Shown: positions 20,751-34,265 of the stretch, piece after piece
Position numbering within the stretch: the first letter of the stretch is position 1
How the letters are laid out: every line of letters begins with the position of its first letter
Assembly (NCBI GenBank): GCA_963662155.1
Contig: OY759271.1
Coordinates: forward strand, 12,638,398 to 12,702,397
DNA from: Lamellibrachia columna
Lineage: Eukaryota; Annelida; Polychaeta; Sabellida; Siboglinidae
Length of the DNA: 64,000 nt
Direction: 5' to 3'
Program-made: the position numbers and the translations under genes
The notes under the pieces: generated by a model
What the model was told of the DNA's origin: nothing
Database searches by the model: none
The model's input: the letters and a program-made list of their open reading frames with translations, nothing else

Positions 20751-21925
20751 CTATATGATTGGCACGATCACTAGCGCACACATCACCGTACTAATACCAT
20801 GTAACCTGCTGAAGACTTGCTAACAAACACGTTTGAGTTGTTATGTATAACATTTCACACATTTGGTTGTGTCCAGTCTTGCTTCAAAGTATGTTACGAT
20901 GTTGGCATTCCATGTAGGTCATGTCAATTACGGAGCGAGTGTTTTGATTCACCTGATAGGCCAGTATAGTTAACACAACAATGTGAATGTTCGAATCGTT
21001 GAAATGTCTACTTCTGTTTAATGACCTGCAGATTTCCATATGCATTTTGCTATTGGCAAATGAGTGTGTACAGTACTGGCATTGTGACATATGCATATTA
21101 TGTATAAATATAACATTTATGATACTAATAATATATAATGACAATTTATATATCAGCAACTCCTAGCAGTGTACAAATGTGCCTACCACATTCGTGTGTG
21201 GGTTTAGTTGTAGACCACTATACATGCATGTCATATATACATCAGGAATTCTACATTATATACACTGTTTTGCTGTGAGACTAGGCTTGTTTTGAATCTG
21301 TAGGAGTGTATGCACATGTCTACGTAAATATTATGATCATCGGTCTCGCTAATTTACACAGAGTCCTTTCTTGGACAAATTTACCTAGATTTGACAGTAG
21401 CTGCTATTGTAATGGGTGAACAACACATTAGAACTGTTAACGGGGTGGTAAGCCTCTCAATAGTAATTATTATTGTTAGAAATACTCTAATAGAAATACA
21501 GATTGTGATTGGGTATATGAAAGTTTTGGAATCATGGTGCGTAGTACAAACAGTGGTACATTTATTGTAAAGAAGTGTCAGGAAAGTGTTCTCATGATAT
21601 CACCCAGTAGTGTTGTCATCAACATGTACAATTATTTATTAGGCATAATGAAAAAATTTGATTCTTTGCCAATAGCAGTGCATTGTGATAATGGAAAATA
21701 CATGATTTTTTTACCAATACCCATGCAGTGAAAAGTGTACAGTTTTTGTTATGATGGCATGTGAGAGGCCTGTGTGAACCAAAGCCTGTGTAAATCATCG
21801 ATACAATGAGGGAAAAGGTGCGAGAACGTTGCTGATAACAGGAGAGACCTTGAAGATGACAGTGCTGCCGTGTGTTGGTCGAGTGTTCTGTAGCAAGGAA
21901 GGTGGTGCCCACGGGATGACAAGAC
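20751..21925. other. 3' flank or 3' UTR of Kv1
   Basis: AT-rich with no coding character. I did not see a clear AATAAA close to the stop codon, so the transcript end is undetermined. Confidence 0.4.
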
Positions 21926-21991
21926 ATGGCCCTTGTGCGTCTACTGATGTTGTCAGTACTCTGGGATTACAGCAGGAGTAGGAACACGAAG
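21926..21991 (+). CDS. Candidate signal-peptide-like first exon
   Basis: ATG with G at -3 and G at +4 opens 22 codons reading MALVRLLMLSVLWDYSRS and ends at AAG|GTAAGC, a strong donor, phase 0. The leucine-rich core after a single arginine resembles a secretory signal. An overlapping ATG at 21915 in another frame stops after 21 codons. No downstream exon was found. It may instead be a non-coding exon of the Kv1 3' region. Confidence 0.22.
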
Positions 21992-24900
21992 GTAAGCTTA
22001 TTTTTGCCTTTGTGAATGCTTGAATTTGTATGTTGTAGATCTAGTTGGGTGATCATATAGGTACATAGCCTTTGTGTAGTAGCTCTGATAAATTATACAT
22101 TGTAACAAACCATGGCCTGCGTGTACTGTATTTATATGTTATTTTTTATAAACTATACATTTTTTATTAGTTATAATGTAGTTAATGTATTGTGTAGTCA
22201 CCCTTTGTTGACTATCCAGGCATTTACACATGCCTGCGTTCCCAGCCACCTGTAGAAGCTTGATGTCATTTTTTTATTTACACTGCATAGGAGCTTCTAA
22301 AAGTGTACTTGTTCATAAAAAAATATGTATAATGTATGTTAGCATAGCATGGTTGTACAAAAAAATTAACATGCACCAATCTCCTACCCAAGCTAAACAG
22401 CAACTTTTTGTCAACCGTCTAATAGTTTATATTATAGAATCACCAGTATGACAATGCCTTGTTGAGCTTAAAAGCCAGTTAGATCATGTTGGACATAGTG
22501 GAACTTTAGTGGGATATCCCTAATGAACAGTGATTGTTCTTGTCTATTATGTTTTCTTGCATCATCGTTGCATGATGATAATTTCATAATCTGTCTCACC
22601 AGTGCAACTCTTAAGAATAGGGCAATGTCTCGCTCAGCTTAGAAATCATTTAGACAATGTTGGGCAGACCATATCATCATGGGAGTGGAGGTTTAGTGGG
22701 ATAACCTCTAATAGCAGTAATTGTAATAGCAGTAATAAAAGGCGAGAGCAATTAATGCTAGTTGAGGTTATCCCCCTTAGCCTGTTACGTTTTCTTATAC
22801 ATAAGTTCATATTTCGTCTCCAATGCAGCTGTCAACCAGCTTTTAGAAGCTGTCCTCACCATGCTAGAAGTGTCCTTGTCAGTGACTTTGAAGCGTAGCT
22901 TCATTCCAGACTTACCTCTTCCTTTTTAATATTTTACTAAGATTACGCTCAGTTTTACTTACTGCAAACATCCACAAGACCACAAAATCCATAAGACCAC
23001 AACAAATAATCGCTAGCCACAACTAATTTCCTGACCTTTTCATTTTGAGTAATCCGGAAGACATGTTTGTGAGTGATCATTGCTGGTGTTTATCATTAAA
23101 AACATTATCTACATTAACTATAACTAGTCACAGACACAGTATCTGTTTATTTGTAAGGAGGTTTGTGCAAATGCACATTGTTTACAGTTGTTACAGCACA
23201 GGTAACATGGAACATATGTAAACAGGTAACAGGTAACAGGAACATATGTAAACAAGACATCTCCATTCCTATCCCCAGCTTAGGTGCATTTCTCATAATT
23301 CCACTTCCACAGTTCTTCATGATATTTTTTTCATCCTCGCTTTCCTTCAGGGGGTCTATCTCAAGGCTGTTTGGGTTAAATTGTTTCCCTTACCTTACTC
23401 TACCAAACACAGTATTAACTAATTTACTGTTATGCATTTACACAATTTTACAGAGTTAACCCGATGGTCTTATTTCTTATAACTATAATTATATTCAAAT
23501 ACAGAGTTAACCCGATGGTCTTATTTCTTATAACTATAATTATATTCAAATACAGTGATTGACTCGTTTCTCTAAATGGAGCATGCTGTGGCTTGGGTAA
23601 ATTGTTCTGTATGTCCAATATTCCTTGTAGCCATTGGTGCGAAGGAGAGAGCAGAAAAGAATGGGGATTTCAAAATGGTTCCTTTCTCTTAAGAAGTTGT
23701 GCTTTGCACCAGGAGTCCATATAGCAATAGAACGCTCTGGTTATACATGATTTTGGTGTTGAAACTGATCAATTGCCCATTTCTAGGTTGTTCAATTAGT
23801 TGAGTACCAACACTGCTTCAGTGTGCCTTAGAATGAGTTTCCAATTACCGAGGAACTTTGCAACAATTGTGTGGTCGTGTGTGCGCACTCAGTCATTGAT
23901 TTGAATGGGTGGCGTCACGGTAGTACATTGCTTGCACAGGTTGTTGAAGCAGATAAGTGTGGCAACTGCTTACACAGACTTTAAGCAAGTTAAGTTGGGC
24001 ATTCACACGCTGGCATACAAGTCTTGCCAATATTGGTTGCTGTTTCCGCTGCATTTGACTGAAGTGTTTACTAACTAACCTTGGGTTTCGTGCATCTTTG
24101 AAGCTGTATCATTTACGATTGTCGAGTTTTAAATGTTCTGTGTATAGATACAACAATAAAACACCTCATGGGCAGAGAAAGGGTGGATAAGGGCTGGGCA
24201 CAATCATGCAGAGACATCGGTTACAATTCCTTTTTATTTCATTTACGCTAAAAAATTTACATTAATTACAATTACACCATTTCAATGGTAACCGATTATT
24301 AAAAACATATTCAATATTTGTTAATCATATGCCATGTGTGTTTGGATATTTTGTATATATGAGACAGTACAGCACCTTTATAATAAATGACAAATATTAT
24401 AATTGATAATTGTTGCAATTACATGAAATAAAGCAGTTACAGCAAAATTTATAAACACCACAATTAATTACAACTACAGCATTTTGCCTGTACTTAGTTA
24501 CCAATTAAGTAATTGGGCCCAGTCCTAGGTGGGCCAAGTTGAACAGGTCTTATCTGCAGGCTTCATCTTCTTCACAATGCAGTCAGATGTGATCAACATT
24601 GTGACTTGACTGAAACATTAACCTGTTAACACACATACTGCTGACTGGTACCAGGTAGTTCTTATGATAATTATACATGTAGTACCGCATGCACACATCA
24701 TTATTATTATGTATTTCTGTACAATGAATCATCAATATATATATAATATATATAACATTTTTACTCTGAAAAATTAACCACAATATATTTACATTTCTAA
24801 TCTGCATAATTGTATTGTTTGTTCAACATCACCGGTCTGTTTGCGTACCATCGGATTCATTTACGAAGTGGCACCATTTAATTATGTTTGTGGCATCTTG

Positions 24901-25609
24901 TCTGAATAATTTCAGTAGGACATGTTCTCGCTGTGAAAACATTGAGTTAATCTTGTCGGCATGTGATGACCGCACATTATGCCGGTAAAACCTATTTGTG
25001 GCAATGGTTGGGTGCATAATGCAGTTAGAAATGTGTCCCTTGTGTAACTAATGTAGTTTTCATTATGGTATCGTGTTGTTTGTTTGTTCTTAATGTAATT
25101 TACTTGGAATATTCCATTGTCTGACAGACTCCAGGTTCATGGCAGCATATCAGGATGACATGAAACCAACAGGCTCAAACCAAACATTTACAATTGTAAA
25201 TCTGACATACAAACATTTTAGTATGTACATTGTTTTTTATACAAAACTGCCCATCTAATATATAAACCTATTTATAAAGTTTGCCTACCAAAGAAAACTA
25301 TAATATATATATATATATATAATATTACTCAGACGCTGACTTGCAATATTATTCCCTACATGTAGAGTAAAATACGCGCTGACAACAAATAACTATAGAT
25401 TAAAAGCATCTCAAGCAAACATGATGAATGACCACCCTTGAAATCTGTGCACTCAGATATTTATTGCACAATATTGAATATGGCATTTTTACTGTTAATC
25501 AGATAGCCAAGGTAATAATTCCACAACGCTTTCATTAGGCTAAATAAAATGATATGGTAAATAGGTGTCCTTTGTGAACAGGCACTTATCTCGTTAAAGT
25601 GTGAACAAG
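21992..25609. other. Non-coding with local duplications
   Basis: Segments around 22445-22600 and 22620-22840 are diverged tandem copies (caatgccttgttgagctta against caatgtctcgctcagctta). The second contains an inverted pair, gtgggataacctc and gaggttatccccc. (TA)n runs occur near 24736 and 25305-25322. No gene was recognised. Confidence 0.45.
23451..23552. repeat. Perfect 51-bp tandem duplication
   Basis: Units 23451-23501 and 23502-23552, each starting cagagttaacccgatggtct, appear identical, implying a recent event. Confidence 0.9.
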
Positions 25610-25695
25610 GGTAATTCCATCTCGGATCAACCAGGGCATGTTGCACTCATATTCTTTAATTCAACCAAAAATGTTACGATTAACTTGACGATTAC
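25610..25695 (-). repeat. Foldback-family fragment at a LINE border
   Basis: ctcggatcaaccagggcatg and gttgcactcatattctttaa match 9420-9500 and the inverse of 27470-27530. It abuts the 3' end of the LINE. Confidence 0.6.
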
Positions 25696-25757
25696 TTCAG
25701 TGTTGTCATCCCATCTAAGTTTGTTATCAAACACTGTACCTAAGTATTTGTACTTGG

Positions 25758-26009
25758 TTACAATTTCAACCTCTGAATCACGAATGGTGGTTTTTCCAGG
25801 ACTTTGTGTTTTCTGAAATCTATTACCAATTCCTTGGTCTTACATGCATTAAACTTTAGATAGGAGTCATCACACCACTTAACAACATTTTGTAGTGCCG
25901 GGCTATGATCTTGTTGGGAACCAAAGAGAAGTGAAAGTAAGGCACGGTCATCAGCAAATTTCACTAAAAACCTGTCTGCATGAGCGTTTCTACAGCTGTC
26001 AGTGTGCAA
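25758..26009 (-). pseudogene. LINE reverse transcriptase, catalytic FADD segment
   Basis: Holds LVKFADDRALLSLLFGS followed by WCDDSYLKFNACKTKELVIDF, the palm active-site region of the same element, displaced by a frameshift from the upstream blocks. Confidence 0.85.
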
Positions 26010-26827
26010 GATGTATAGGAGGGGTGAGAGACAACAACCTGGGGTGAGCCCGTATGTGTCAACCTTATGTCAGAAAATTTCCCATTCACAAAAACAGACT
26101 GAGGACGACACAACAAAAAATCAACAATCCAGGCAACAAGCTGGTTTCCAAGATTAAAATCAGATTTGAGTTTATGGGCTAAGATATGAGGCTGCATCAA
26201 ATTAAAAGCCGATGAGAAATCGGGGTAGGGAATCTTGGCATGTGCAGTTGGCTTCTCAAGGTGAGTATACACTTTGTCCAGAATGAATAACTTCGCATCT
26301 TCTCCAGCCCGGTACGCAAACTGGAGTGGGTCTAATTGGCTCTCAGTGATGGACAGGATCAGTGACTTTACTAGTTTTTCCAGTGTTTTCGTAATAAGGG
26401 ATGTTAGAGCAACTGGTCCGAAGTCGTTTAATTGTTTTGGGTTGTTTGTCTTAGGAATGGGGATGACAGTAGAAGTTTTCCAAACAGTGGGAATACTAGC
26501 AGTGTCTAGAGAGGTCTGACAGAGATGTTGAAAGACGCCACTGAGCTGATCTGCACAGAACTTCAGAGTTCTGCCACATATGCCGTCAGGGCCTGGGCTT
26601 TTGTTTATGTTTATCATCTTTAGACAATTAGCTACACTCTTCTGATCAATGACAGCAGTTTTATCAAACATCAAAGACGACTTTAGATCAGACATGTAGA
26701 ATGAAAAGTTGTGTTCTTCAAAACGTGTAAAGAAATCGTTAAACACTTCGGGCAAAGACTCATCACTCACACCCTGCAGTCTGACCTTAGATCTAACTGG
26801 GTCTGTCATCATGTTGACAGCTGCCAA
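25964..26827 (-). pseudogene. LINE reverse transcriptase fragment (287 aa open frame)
   Basis: Contains reverse-transcriptase blocks 0 to 4 of the element above. The last 29 residues are out of the original frame, the true continuation being in the frame of 25758-26009. The protein therefore lacks the catalytic aspartate pair and thumb in its own frame and is non-functional. Confidence 0.85.
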
Positions 26828-26999
26828 GCTTCACAAAAATTACCACTAACAAACTTGTGGTCAACCTTTTGTTTGTACTGCTGTTTGGCTGCCTAATTGC
26901 AGCTTTTACTTCTTTATTTACCTGTTTTTTCTCTTCGGTCGTACCCTGGAAGAAGACTCTTCTTTTTATTTAGGATGGCTTTTAGATCTTGAAATTGGG

Positions 27000-27530
27000 C
27001 CAACGAGTGATTTTAGACCCATATTTCAACAATAAAACATGTTAGAACACAAATGAATTTTACCAATAACACACATATCTAGGTATATGAGAAATTTGAA
27101 GTTTTTATCTTGATTAGTTTATGAGATGCTGATATACTAATCTCTAAAGTTGGCACAATCGTGCATATAAAAACACAACTTCAATGGCAGATTGTGGGAG
27201 AACTAATATACAGAAGTGGAATGATAGTATGTATGTTACTACCTACATATAATGTAGTATAAGCATGCCAAATCTCATAGTTCTAGCACACATAGTTGTT
27301 GAGTTATTGGTATTTTAAGTAGAACAAGTAATCTTCATGATTTCCGAAAATTTGTGACGTGACAGAATCTGCCAAATTGGAAATGGTCATAACTAAGAAA
27401 CTATTCATTACAGCCCTGTGGTTTAACTTGTGTGATTATAATAATTGACCTGTGGATTCATTTTTGTTGATTTCAAAAATATGAGTGCAATAAAATTGTC
27501 TTATTTTGATTGATTTGAGACAGAATGCCT
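27000..27530 (+). repeat. Copy of the foldback repeat family
   Basis: Shares tagacccatatttcaacaat, acaacttcaatggcagattg and tgatttgagacagaatg-type blocks with 11590-12700. Part of it (27005-27160) is inverted relative to its counterpart at 12185-12340, so the two copies are differently rearranged. Confidence 0.7.
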
Positions 27531-30500
27531 CACATCAAACATTCGTTCCCTGCATGTGTCAATATGTTGCCATTTTCACTGATGTTTATTATTTATATAT
27601 ATATATATATTTGTGCAGCATGTGTGCGTACTCATCTCGTGAGGTGACCCATCTGCCTTGTACCATTTTCACTTATTTTATGATTTCCCAGCAACGTGCC
27701 CTGGTGCCTCAAGCTCATAAGGTTTAAGTAACAATAATTGTGTCTGATTGGATTTTTGTGTAGTGATGACTCGCCTGGGAGAAAAGCACAAGCCCTAGAA
27801 AGTGGACTTCCAAATATAACTGCTGGAATAATTACATGTATGCAGACCTCAGCAATGCAACCAATTTCTCCCATTCCGTAATGTTAAAGATACCAAGCCT
27901 GATTTTTTTTTATTGTAATTTTTTTTTATATAGTTCAGACTATATTCTAACATCTTGGCCACCCATGTGTGTGTACATGAACCACAATTTTTTATATGAT
28001 TTAACTTATCTTTTTAATTTGGTCGAAATATGTTTAAATGTGGGTGTTAATAAGCACATCGCAATGATGCATGATCCCAATACACTTTGTCCACAGTTAT
28101 GGGAAATTGTTGACAGTTTTTTGCATTGAGCAAGTGGACAAATACTCAACGACTAAAAAAAATTATTCAACCCACAGTCATTAGAAAAATACATTCAGTG
28201 AAGCCACAGTTAAACAAGTCCCATCATTTTAAGAAAACTGTCAAGACATTGAGGAACTAGGGCACAGTGCTACTTAGAGCAACAGAGCACCACCATTTTA
28301 AAATCCCATGTGAGAGATCACCTTGTCTTACTGGGTATCACATCAGAGGATGTTAATGATGGCCAGTTATTTTCTGGTCAGTTTTCTTCTGTTAATTCAT
28401 CAATATCTAGGATGATCAGTTTGGAATTCCGTTGTCCAGGTAGCGTATGAGACGAGTATTTCAATGGTGCTCAAATTTCAGGAAGTTGTATGAGATGCTC
28501 AGGCTTGTGTTGGTGCCACTACACGCAAAGATAGGATTGTGGTTTTTATGGGTTGCCCAGGGACTAGTATAGAATTAATTCCAATTAAAGGTAAAAATCA
28601 AAAAGCTCAAACTTGGAGATGTGTCGGTATGAACACAACAATCACTGCAGAACCCGATGTAACGATCCAAATGTTTAAATTCCATTTATGCTTTATTGCT
28701 TTTTACTGATGAAAGATCAAATACAAAGGGCTCTGTGCTAATTTTACAAGTAATTCACATGGTCAACATTACACAGTGAAAAATATTAGAGACTAGCAAA
28801 AATCTTAAATCCTGTGTAACCTAAATATTATGTTCATCAATTATTAACTTTTTGCCATCGCCAATGTGTTACATCGATAAATACCAGGTGCTTTGCCATT
28901 CTCATGAGTAATTAAATTCTGTGCATTTGCACGGATGATACATGGGTAATCTTTTATTAAACACGTGTTACTTCCAGCTGAGAATTGTACTGCAAGAATG
29001 AAGCCGCGGTCCCATGTATCTAAATCCTCCTGGAGTTGTCGGATTCGACTGGTCGAATCTGTCACACTAACAGTGATTTACATTTGTGACAGTAATCTCA
29101 ATGGAATTGTGACGGAAGAAGAATGTCGTCTTGGTTTTCTGTTGTTCGACGTCAGTGAGAAGGTGGACATTTCTGAGCTGAGAAAGTTGGGAATCCCTGT
29201 GTTGAATTACTTTTATTTTGGTCAAATTTAGTGTTGGTTATTTAGAATACAAGAACACATGGTAAACAACAAACAGCTGGCCAAGATTCTGTTTTGTCAG
29301 CTGAGCCGTGAGACCACAGATGCATGGGTGGTTCCTGGAGTGTCATTGTTATGAATTTCTAATGTGTATGGGAGGGGTGTGTAACAGGTCGGATCATGTC
29401 ATGTTTTAGGGTAACAAATTGAGCATTTTGGCAGGGGTTGGTGAGTTGGGGTACAGTCATAGGGGTACAGTCGTCAGGTGATGGTTCAGTGGGAGATTCC
29501 ACACGGCTGCCACATCTCCAAGACAACAGAACCATTTGCAAATTCTTGCATCTTCTCCGCATGGATTTGGTCAGACGAGAATGCTAAACATGGCATGGGT
29601 TGGGGGCAGCGCTGTCTGCCGAGGAGCGCACTGGAGACCAGTTGGGTGTGGTGGTGTGTATAAATCAGCCTGCTGGGACTTGTTGTCTGGCCATGGTATT
29701 GCCTATCAATCAGTCATATACCAGCAGCATGCCAAGCTGATGAAGGCTGGCAAAGTGCTCAAAACTCTGTTCCTGTAAACAACAACATGCTGCTTGAACC
29801 AATGTAGAGATCAGGTGTCTAATGCAGTATGTGTACGATTCTATAAAGGTCCCTGCTAAATTCAGTTTGTTCACTCATCTCGTTTGCGAATCATTTCATG
29901 AAAATCTATCTTATTTAGTTATGATAACATCATCATACAGACTATTTAGTTAATTTTCAACTAGATCTGGTCAATATTCTGTAAAAAAAAAGAACAACTG
30001 GTCTGGCTGTGTATTCTAATAATTTTAACAGAACTGTGTTCTTCTATTAGACAGTTTAGAGCAATTTCAGCTATTCACACACTACAGATTTGAATATCAA
30101 CGAACCTGATTCGCGATGAGCTAAATCAGTTGAGGAGTGAGGTTACTGGGAATCAAGTGTGCGATGCAGTACAAAAATGTGTACATTTCTGTTATGTTCA
30201 AGTATTAGGTGCTTTGGTGCTATTTGTTACTTTGAAAATTAAATATTTTTTGTGAGAACACCTAGCTGGTGACCGAATTGGGTTAAAGGCACATGCCATT
30301 TGTTGATGAATGCTGGTAATGGCTGATGAGCTATTGTCTGGTGTGAAATTGGTATTGGCTGTTGATGTAGTCTGGACTATAGTGAACAGCAGAGCTCTAT
30401 TATTATTATACTGTTATTAATATTATTTTGTTTTTACACAATTCCCAGGGGCTATGCAAATCCTGGAAAAGTCATGGAGTTTCTAAATAAATTTTCCAGA

Positions 30501-31943
30501 CCAAGAAAGTCATGGAATTTGAAAATGGCGTTTCATTTGATATAATATGAGTTGCCGTTATTCCAGTGAACAGGTATCCAGCAATTTCATACAAGATATA
30601 ATATATTAAATTCTTTAATCATGCTTCTAATAGGTGAGAATAATCTGGACCGAAGCATCAGGCGATTTCAGCCAATATAACGCGTTGTTTCAGGGGACTT
30701 CATTCTTTCATATTTTCACGCAAGTGTCAAAGCATTCAATCTCGGGTCATTGAAAAAAATTTTTGTTTTATGTAACAAAAAGAGTGGGAACCCTGTGTCA
30801 ACAGTTGGCAATTTCAGTTTGAGTGGAATGGCAGAACATGCTGTGAACTGGTTTTCTTGTGTTAGGCTCACCTTTCACCTCGGCCTTGTCCATATACTGC
30901 AGGATGTTGGCTTGTGCTAGACACTGTGTCTAGCTCAGGTCACATACATAATCATTATAAATCTGATTTTAATCAACCACCAGGTGCTGATGTTATAGTG
31001 ACACATGACTAGGTTGTACATGCCGCTTGTTTTGAAGTTTATACTAAGTAAATGGCAGGTAATTTTGTTACACCGTTTTAGTAAATATTGTTTATCTTAT
31101 TTCAGAACAATTGGTGGTCAGCAGCAGATGCTGTGACTGGATAAGTGAAGTCATGCAGTCCTTCCACCTTGAGTCCAAGCAGCTCGTCAACCAACCATCC
31201 CATTGCACCATGAAGTCAACTGGGTGCAGACCTCCAGACTCCCTCATGATCCTTCCAGGGCATTCTATCAACTGAGGGCAGCCAGGTCCTTTGGCACGCC
31301 ATGCCATGACCCCAACTGTACCCAAGTGATGCATAAAGACGTGTTTCATGAGAAGTTATTTTCTCTATCATCAAGTGGCGACAGAGCTTGTTCAACCGTA
31401 GAACCCCACATGTGCAGTTCATAGATGTGAAGCAAAGTTGAACTGTGGATTATATTACCATCGTGGATTACTGCGATTCTCACTCAATGGCACTTCATTC
31501 TATCTGGTAAGTTATACAATTAAGCTATTCATAACATACATTTTTATTTAGCATTTCTTCATGGTTTTTTGGTTGCCACATTATTTTTTATGGAAATGTA
31601 CATGCACTGATTTGATATATTAGAGACGTTGGCAATTAAGTTTCTGTCCCAGTGTGTGTGTGTATAAAAATACATAAATGATCGTTCTGTGTTCCAAATT
31701 GACCTCAAAAGTATCGGCGATATAGAATATTCGGAAGCACATTTAAATGAATAAAAGTCCATGTCATTGAAAAGTCTTTGCTGCTGTCTACAGTAATGTT
31801 TTAAAGGCCACACGAAAGACAAAAGTGTATTGTTATGCTCTGTTATGAGGAGGATTTTACCAAGCTTGGCAAAAAGTTAGTGTAACACTTTGCCCAGACG
31901 GGTACTTCTGTTGCCTGTTGGTTTCCGACCACTGGTTTGGCTG
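27531..31943. other. Non-coding, weak exon-like pieces
   Basis: Contains a (TA)n run near 27595-27611 and an 18-bp palindrome gattcgac-tg-gtcgaatc at 29042-29059. A fragment shared with 41885-41950 (attcacacactaca, then aaatcagttgagga) lies at 30070-30135, and a good acceptor-like site tcttatttcag|AAC at 31104/31105 is followed by a 55-codon open frame. None could be tied to a known gene. Confidence 0.4.
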
Positions 31944-32048
31944 CAGCTGCCACAGTGCATTGTGGGCTGGGTGATCTTCAGCTGCCACAGTGCATTGTGG
32001 GCTGGGTGATCTTCAGCTGCCTCAGTGCATTGTGGGCTGGGTGATCTT
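31944..32048. repeat. 35-bp tandem repeat, three copies
   Basis: Units start at 31944, 31979 and 32014 (cagctgccacagtgcattgt...), with one substitution in the third copy and a few bases of a fourth. Confidence 0.9.
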
Positions 32049-32112
32049 CAGCTGAGCTACAAATAGGTGCAGATGTACTATGCAAATATAATGGTTGTGC
32101 AGTATTGGACAG

Positions 32113-32490
32113 CCGCAGTGTCTGGAATATTGCCGAAGGAACACTGTGGTTCCATAGTACTTGTATTAGTCGTGATACTACGACTACTACTACTATCAGA
32201 AAGATATTCACAGCTACGATTGAAACAAAATCCTGAATATCTCATGCACCATTGTCTAGTTTTGCAGTTGTCCGGATTTCAGTACATTATATTGGATTTG
32301 GCACCGTGTTTTTGAAGGAGCATTGAGATTCAATAGTACTTTGTGCGCTAGTCATAACTCATGCTATTACTATCAGAAAGATGTTCATAGCCGACACTGA
32401 AGCAAAGCCAACTCCTAGTACCATTGCCTAGTTTCTCAGTTGTCCAGAATTGAGCACACTATATTGGATTTGGCACTGAGTCACACAGCA
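32113..32490. repeat. Diverged tandem duplication of about 190 bp
   Basis: tactatcagaaagatattcacag, cattgtctagttttgcagtt and acattatattggatttggca in the first half recur as actatcagaaagatgttcat, cattgcctagtttctcagtt and acactatattggatttggca in the second. Confidence 0.75.
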
Positions 32491-34265
32491 TTGTAGTAAT
32501 GATGGACTAGGTCTCTGTTACTAGTGTTAGCATAAATGTTTGCCAGCGCCATGTTTCATCCCCAGAGCATAGTGGTTCTGTTATAAACATATTTACCCGT
32601 TTCAGGCTGGCAAAAGTGAAACCTGGTTGATCTAGTATAAACCATTGTGATTGTACAGAAAACAGAACAACAGATATGGCAGTATGGTTTATTTTTAGAC
32701 ACATGTAACAAGGTTTCCCTAATTGTGTTAATTGTAAAATTAATTCCTTTCCTTCCCTCAAGAATTTGGTAGTCAAAATCCTGATTGATTGATTGGATTG
32801 CTAAGTTTCTTGCTGGCTCACGTATGATCCATTGTGGCTCATGCATGATCCAGTAGTAATGCCATTGGTTCTCCATTAAAAGAATTTCAAGCTGAAAGCA
32901 GTGCAGGCTACCTTTTCTTGGAAATGTGTATTTTGTTGATATAATTTATGCTAATATTTTTTAATACATCTCACCTTAGATATTTGCGTTATTGTTTTCA
33001 ACTATTTTAAAACACCTATAGTTACAGCATTGTTGACTTAACAGTCCCAGTTTAATGATGTATTATTTTAGAGAACTTGGGTTCGTACTATAGAAGTTGA
33101 TGCGATTAAATTTTTTTATTGGATCATGACATGTTTGTGTGTACATTTTAAGTCAGCCTTGATTAGTTCGTAGCCAGAAATCACTGACCCAGAATCCCAG
33201 GTGTACTGGGGCAGAGGGGGGTAGACCTCTGAAGTTCTGGTTTTGTTGCTTACGTCCCATTTATGATTGCTCAGTGTGGCAGTGGCTAGAAAAGTTCTAG
33301 AATAAATTGGGGGTTGAGTAACCCAGGTGTGGCCGTCAAGGTTTCGGTTTGAATGTAGCAGATTTTTTTTAATGTAACATATTTATTGAGTGTGCAGAGT
33401 TTATCTGACTTCGGTGCACCCCAATCCATCCACTGATAAATACTTAAACTGCAAGTAGGTACTTTTATGCCCTTCATGTGGGTGTATAATGTGTATCACT
33501 GGTGATTGTAGCTATACGCATGAAATGTGCTCACATTTGGTTTAGGCGAGTCCTGCCAATTAGGTTCACCGGATGGCAACCTACAGTGACATTTTGGCAT
33601 TTGACATTGATGGGAATCTGCAGTTGCTCGCTTGATAAATAGATTTCAGGCTTAACTCTGGTTCGTTTTAGATGCGCGTTGCAGCAGGCTTGTATTAAAA
33701 AACCATGCCACATTGCCAGAGAAACAGATAAATACTAAGTGGCAATATGTTCGCTTGTGCACAGACCTGTTTGTTTGCTAAACACACGCGCATCTCTTGT
33801 GTCTCGATGTGAGTTGGTGGGCTGCAAGATATACATATCGATATTTCTGTGATGTGATGTGGTTGGAATGCATGAATAACTTCGGCTGAACCAGTGATAA
33901 TGAACATTGCCGGTGCCAGCGTGTAAAACATTGATTTTCCCTTGTCCAGCATGCAACCATTAAGCATCGAGTGCCAGTAATCTTGTCATATCCAGTTAGG
34001 TGGAATTTGTTTTGGCGGCTGTAAAACTTACGCGTGGGTGGCTGCGATTTAATGAGGGCTGAAATACCCGGAAGTTTGTTAAAGAATCTAAGCAATCTCA
34101 TTTGGTTTTCAATTAGTCTCTCCTGAAAGACTTGTTTGTTTATTACCATTGTCTTATTATCATGTTTTGGGTGTTGTTTTAAGTAACCGTTTTTGTCACC
34201 CTAACCATTGCGCTCATTCTTTATTTTATCACCTGACCAGTCATATAGAAGCTGGATGACGGTGT
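32491..34265. other. Non-coding, nothing recognised
   Basis: Open frames on the - strand at 33778-34149 and 33695-33967 overlap one another in different phases and show no family resemblance. Confidence 0.4.

Larger units (their letters stand above)
25696..26990 (-). mobile_element. CR1/Rex1-like LINE fragment, inactivated
   Basis: Read on the - strand, the segment encodes the end of a linker region, the fingers motif INKSPGPDGICGRTLKF, WKTSTVIPIPKTNNPKQLND, a DFSSAFN block, a GSPQ motif and then FADD in place of the YADD catalytic box, followed by thumb sequence (KYKYLGTVFDNKLRWDD) to about 25696. The frame shifts near 26035-26050, between the GSPQ and FADD blocks. A further frame change precedes 26827. 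The signature blocks fit Rex1/CR1-type elements. The endonuclease and the 3' UTR are absent. Confidence 0.85.

Noticed and set aside
20990..21000. GTTCGAATC word resembling a tRNA B box
   Set aside because: No matching A box, anticodon stem or acceptor stem could be drawn around it. No tRNA, rRNA or snRNA gene was found elsewhere in the window either.
28844..29065. - strand frame RIRQLQEDLDTWDRGF... as a terminal exon
   Set aside because: Peptide composition looks protein-like and an acceptor is possible, but the candidate acceptor overlaps an 18-bp palindrome and no family or upstream exon was found.
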